Shown piece after piece: positions 6,098-6,154 of a DNA stretch of 6,154 nucleotides. The DNA comes from an uncultured bacterium. Lineage in GTDB: Bacteria > Bacillota > Clostridia > Lachnospirales > Lachnospiraceae. The stretch's first letter is position 1. Each line of letters begins with the position of its first letter. The DNA is taken from assembly GCA_905214365.1 (NCBI GenBank), contig CAJMMH010000177.1, positions 1-6,154 of the forward strand, read 5' to 3'. Below the pieces are notes generated by a model. It had not been told where the DNA came from. It did not search any database and was given only the letters and a program-made list of their open reading frames with translations. Both the position numbers and the translations under genes were made by a program.

Positions 6098-6154
6098 TCA
6101 GCGGCAGTCAAACGGCAGGGACGCGTTGAACTCGTCCACAAGCTTATTGGTTTC
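6098..6154 (-). pseudogene. Truncated argH fragment (18 codons then stop)
   Basis: Read in the argH frame from the window edge, the terminal copy encodes 18 residues identical to ArgH 11-28. A TGA (6100-6098) then falls exactly where the sequence leaves argH. If the DNA is real, it is the tail of a broken duplicate argH start lying just upstream of the intact gene. If it is an assembly fault, no such fragment exists. The window cannot decide between them. Confidence 0.4.
6100..6154. repeat. 55-bp direct repeat, terminal copy at window edge
   Basis: The last 55 bases of the window are identical to 5914-5968. Identity stops exactly at 6100 (the next base differs), and the other end is the window edge, so the true repeat may be longer. 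It implies a 186-bp tandem duplication that would include the argH ribosome binding site and start, or a false join at a contig end. The exact length of 55 equals a common assembler k-mer size, which favours the artefact. Confidence 0.95.

Noticed and set aside
1..6154. Mobile elements, CRISPR arrays, toxin-antitoxin or defence genes
   Set aside because: All coding space is filled by conserved trp and arg genes. No transposase, short regularly spaced repeats or unfamiliar genes were seen.

Overview
The window is an ordinary amino-acid biosynthesis region in which every real gene lies on the minus strand. It fits a Bacillota (Firmicutes) genome, probably class Clostridia. The grounds are a T-box riboswitch controlling trp genes, strong AGGAGG-type ribosome binding sites before each gene, separate trpE and trpG genes, and the order trpE-trpG-trpD-trpC-trpF. 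I cannot name a genus from sequence alone.

Layout in transcription order, from high to low coordinates. The right edge (about 6100-6154) is an exact second copy of an internal piece of argH, separated from it by 186 bp. It reads as argH codons and then hits a stop, so it is either a local tandem duplication or an assembly artefact at a contig end. argH (5998-4625, argininosuccinate lyase, the last step of arginine synthesis) follows, with a leader hairpin and a good ribosome binding site upstream and a long intrinsic terminator downstream (4587-4530). A separate promoter (-35 at 4454-4449, -10 at 4431-4426) then starts the trp transcript. Its leader of about 280 nt is a tryptophan-specific T-box with a UGG specifier, an antiterminator bearing the UGGC bulge, and a competing terminator that ends in seven U.

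After the leader come trpE (4077-2617), trpG (2620-2045), trpD (1998-967), trpC (911-75) and the first 26 codons of trpF (78-1, cut by the window edge). trpE/trpG and trpC/trpF overlap by ATGA, which suggests translational coupling. The set covers chorismate to anthranilate (TrpE with TrpG), anthranilate to phosphoribosylanthranilate (TrpD), isomerisation (TrpF) and ring closure to indole-3-glycerol phosphate (TrpC). trpB and trpA would be expected further downstream, outside the window. The T-box should let RNA polymerase read into the operon when uncharged tRNA-Trp accumulates, and trpE also keeps the LLES motif linked to tryptophan feedback inhibition.

I saw no mobile element, CRISPR array, tRNA, rRNA or unknown gene system. 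The points most worth checking are the terminal 55-bp repeat and the well-resolved T-box.
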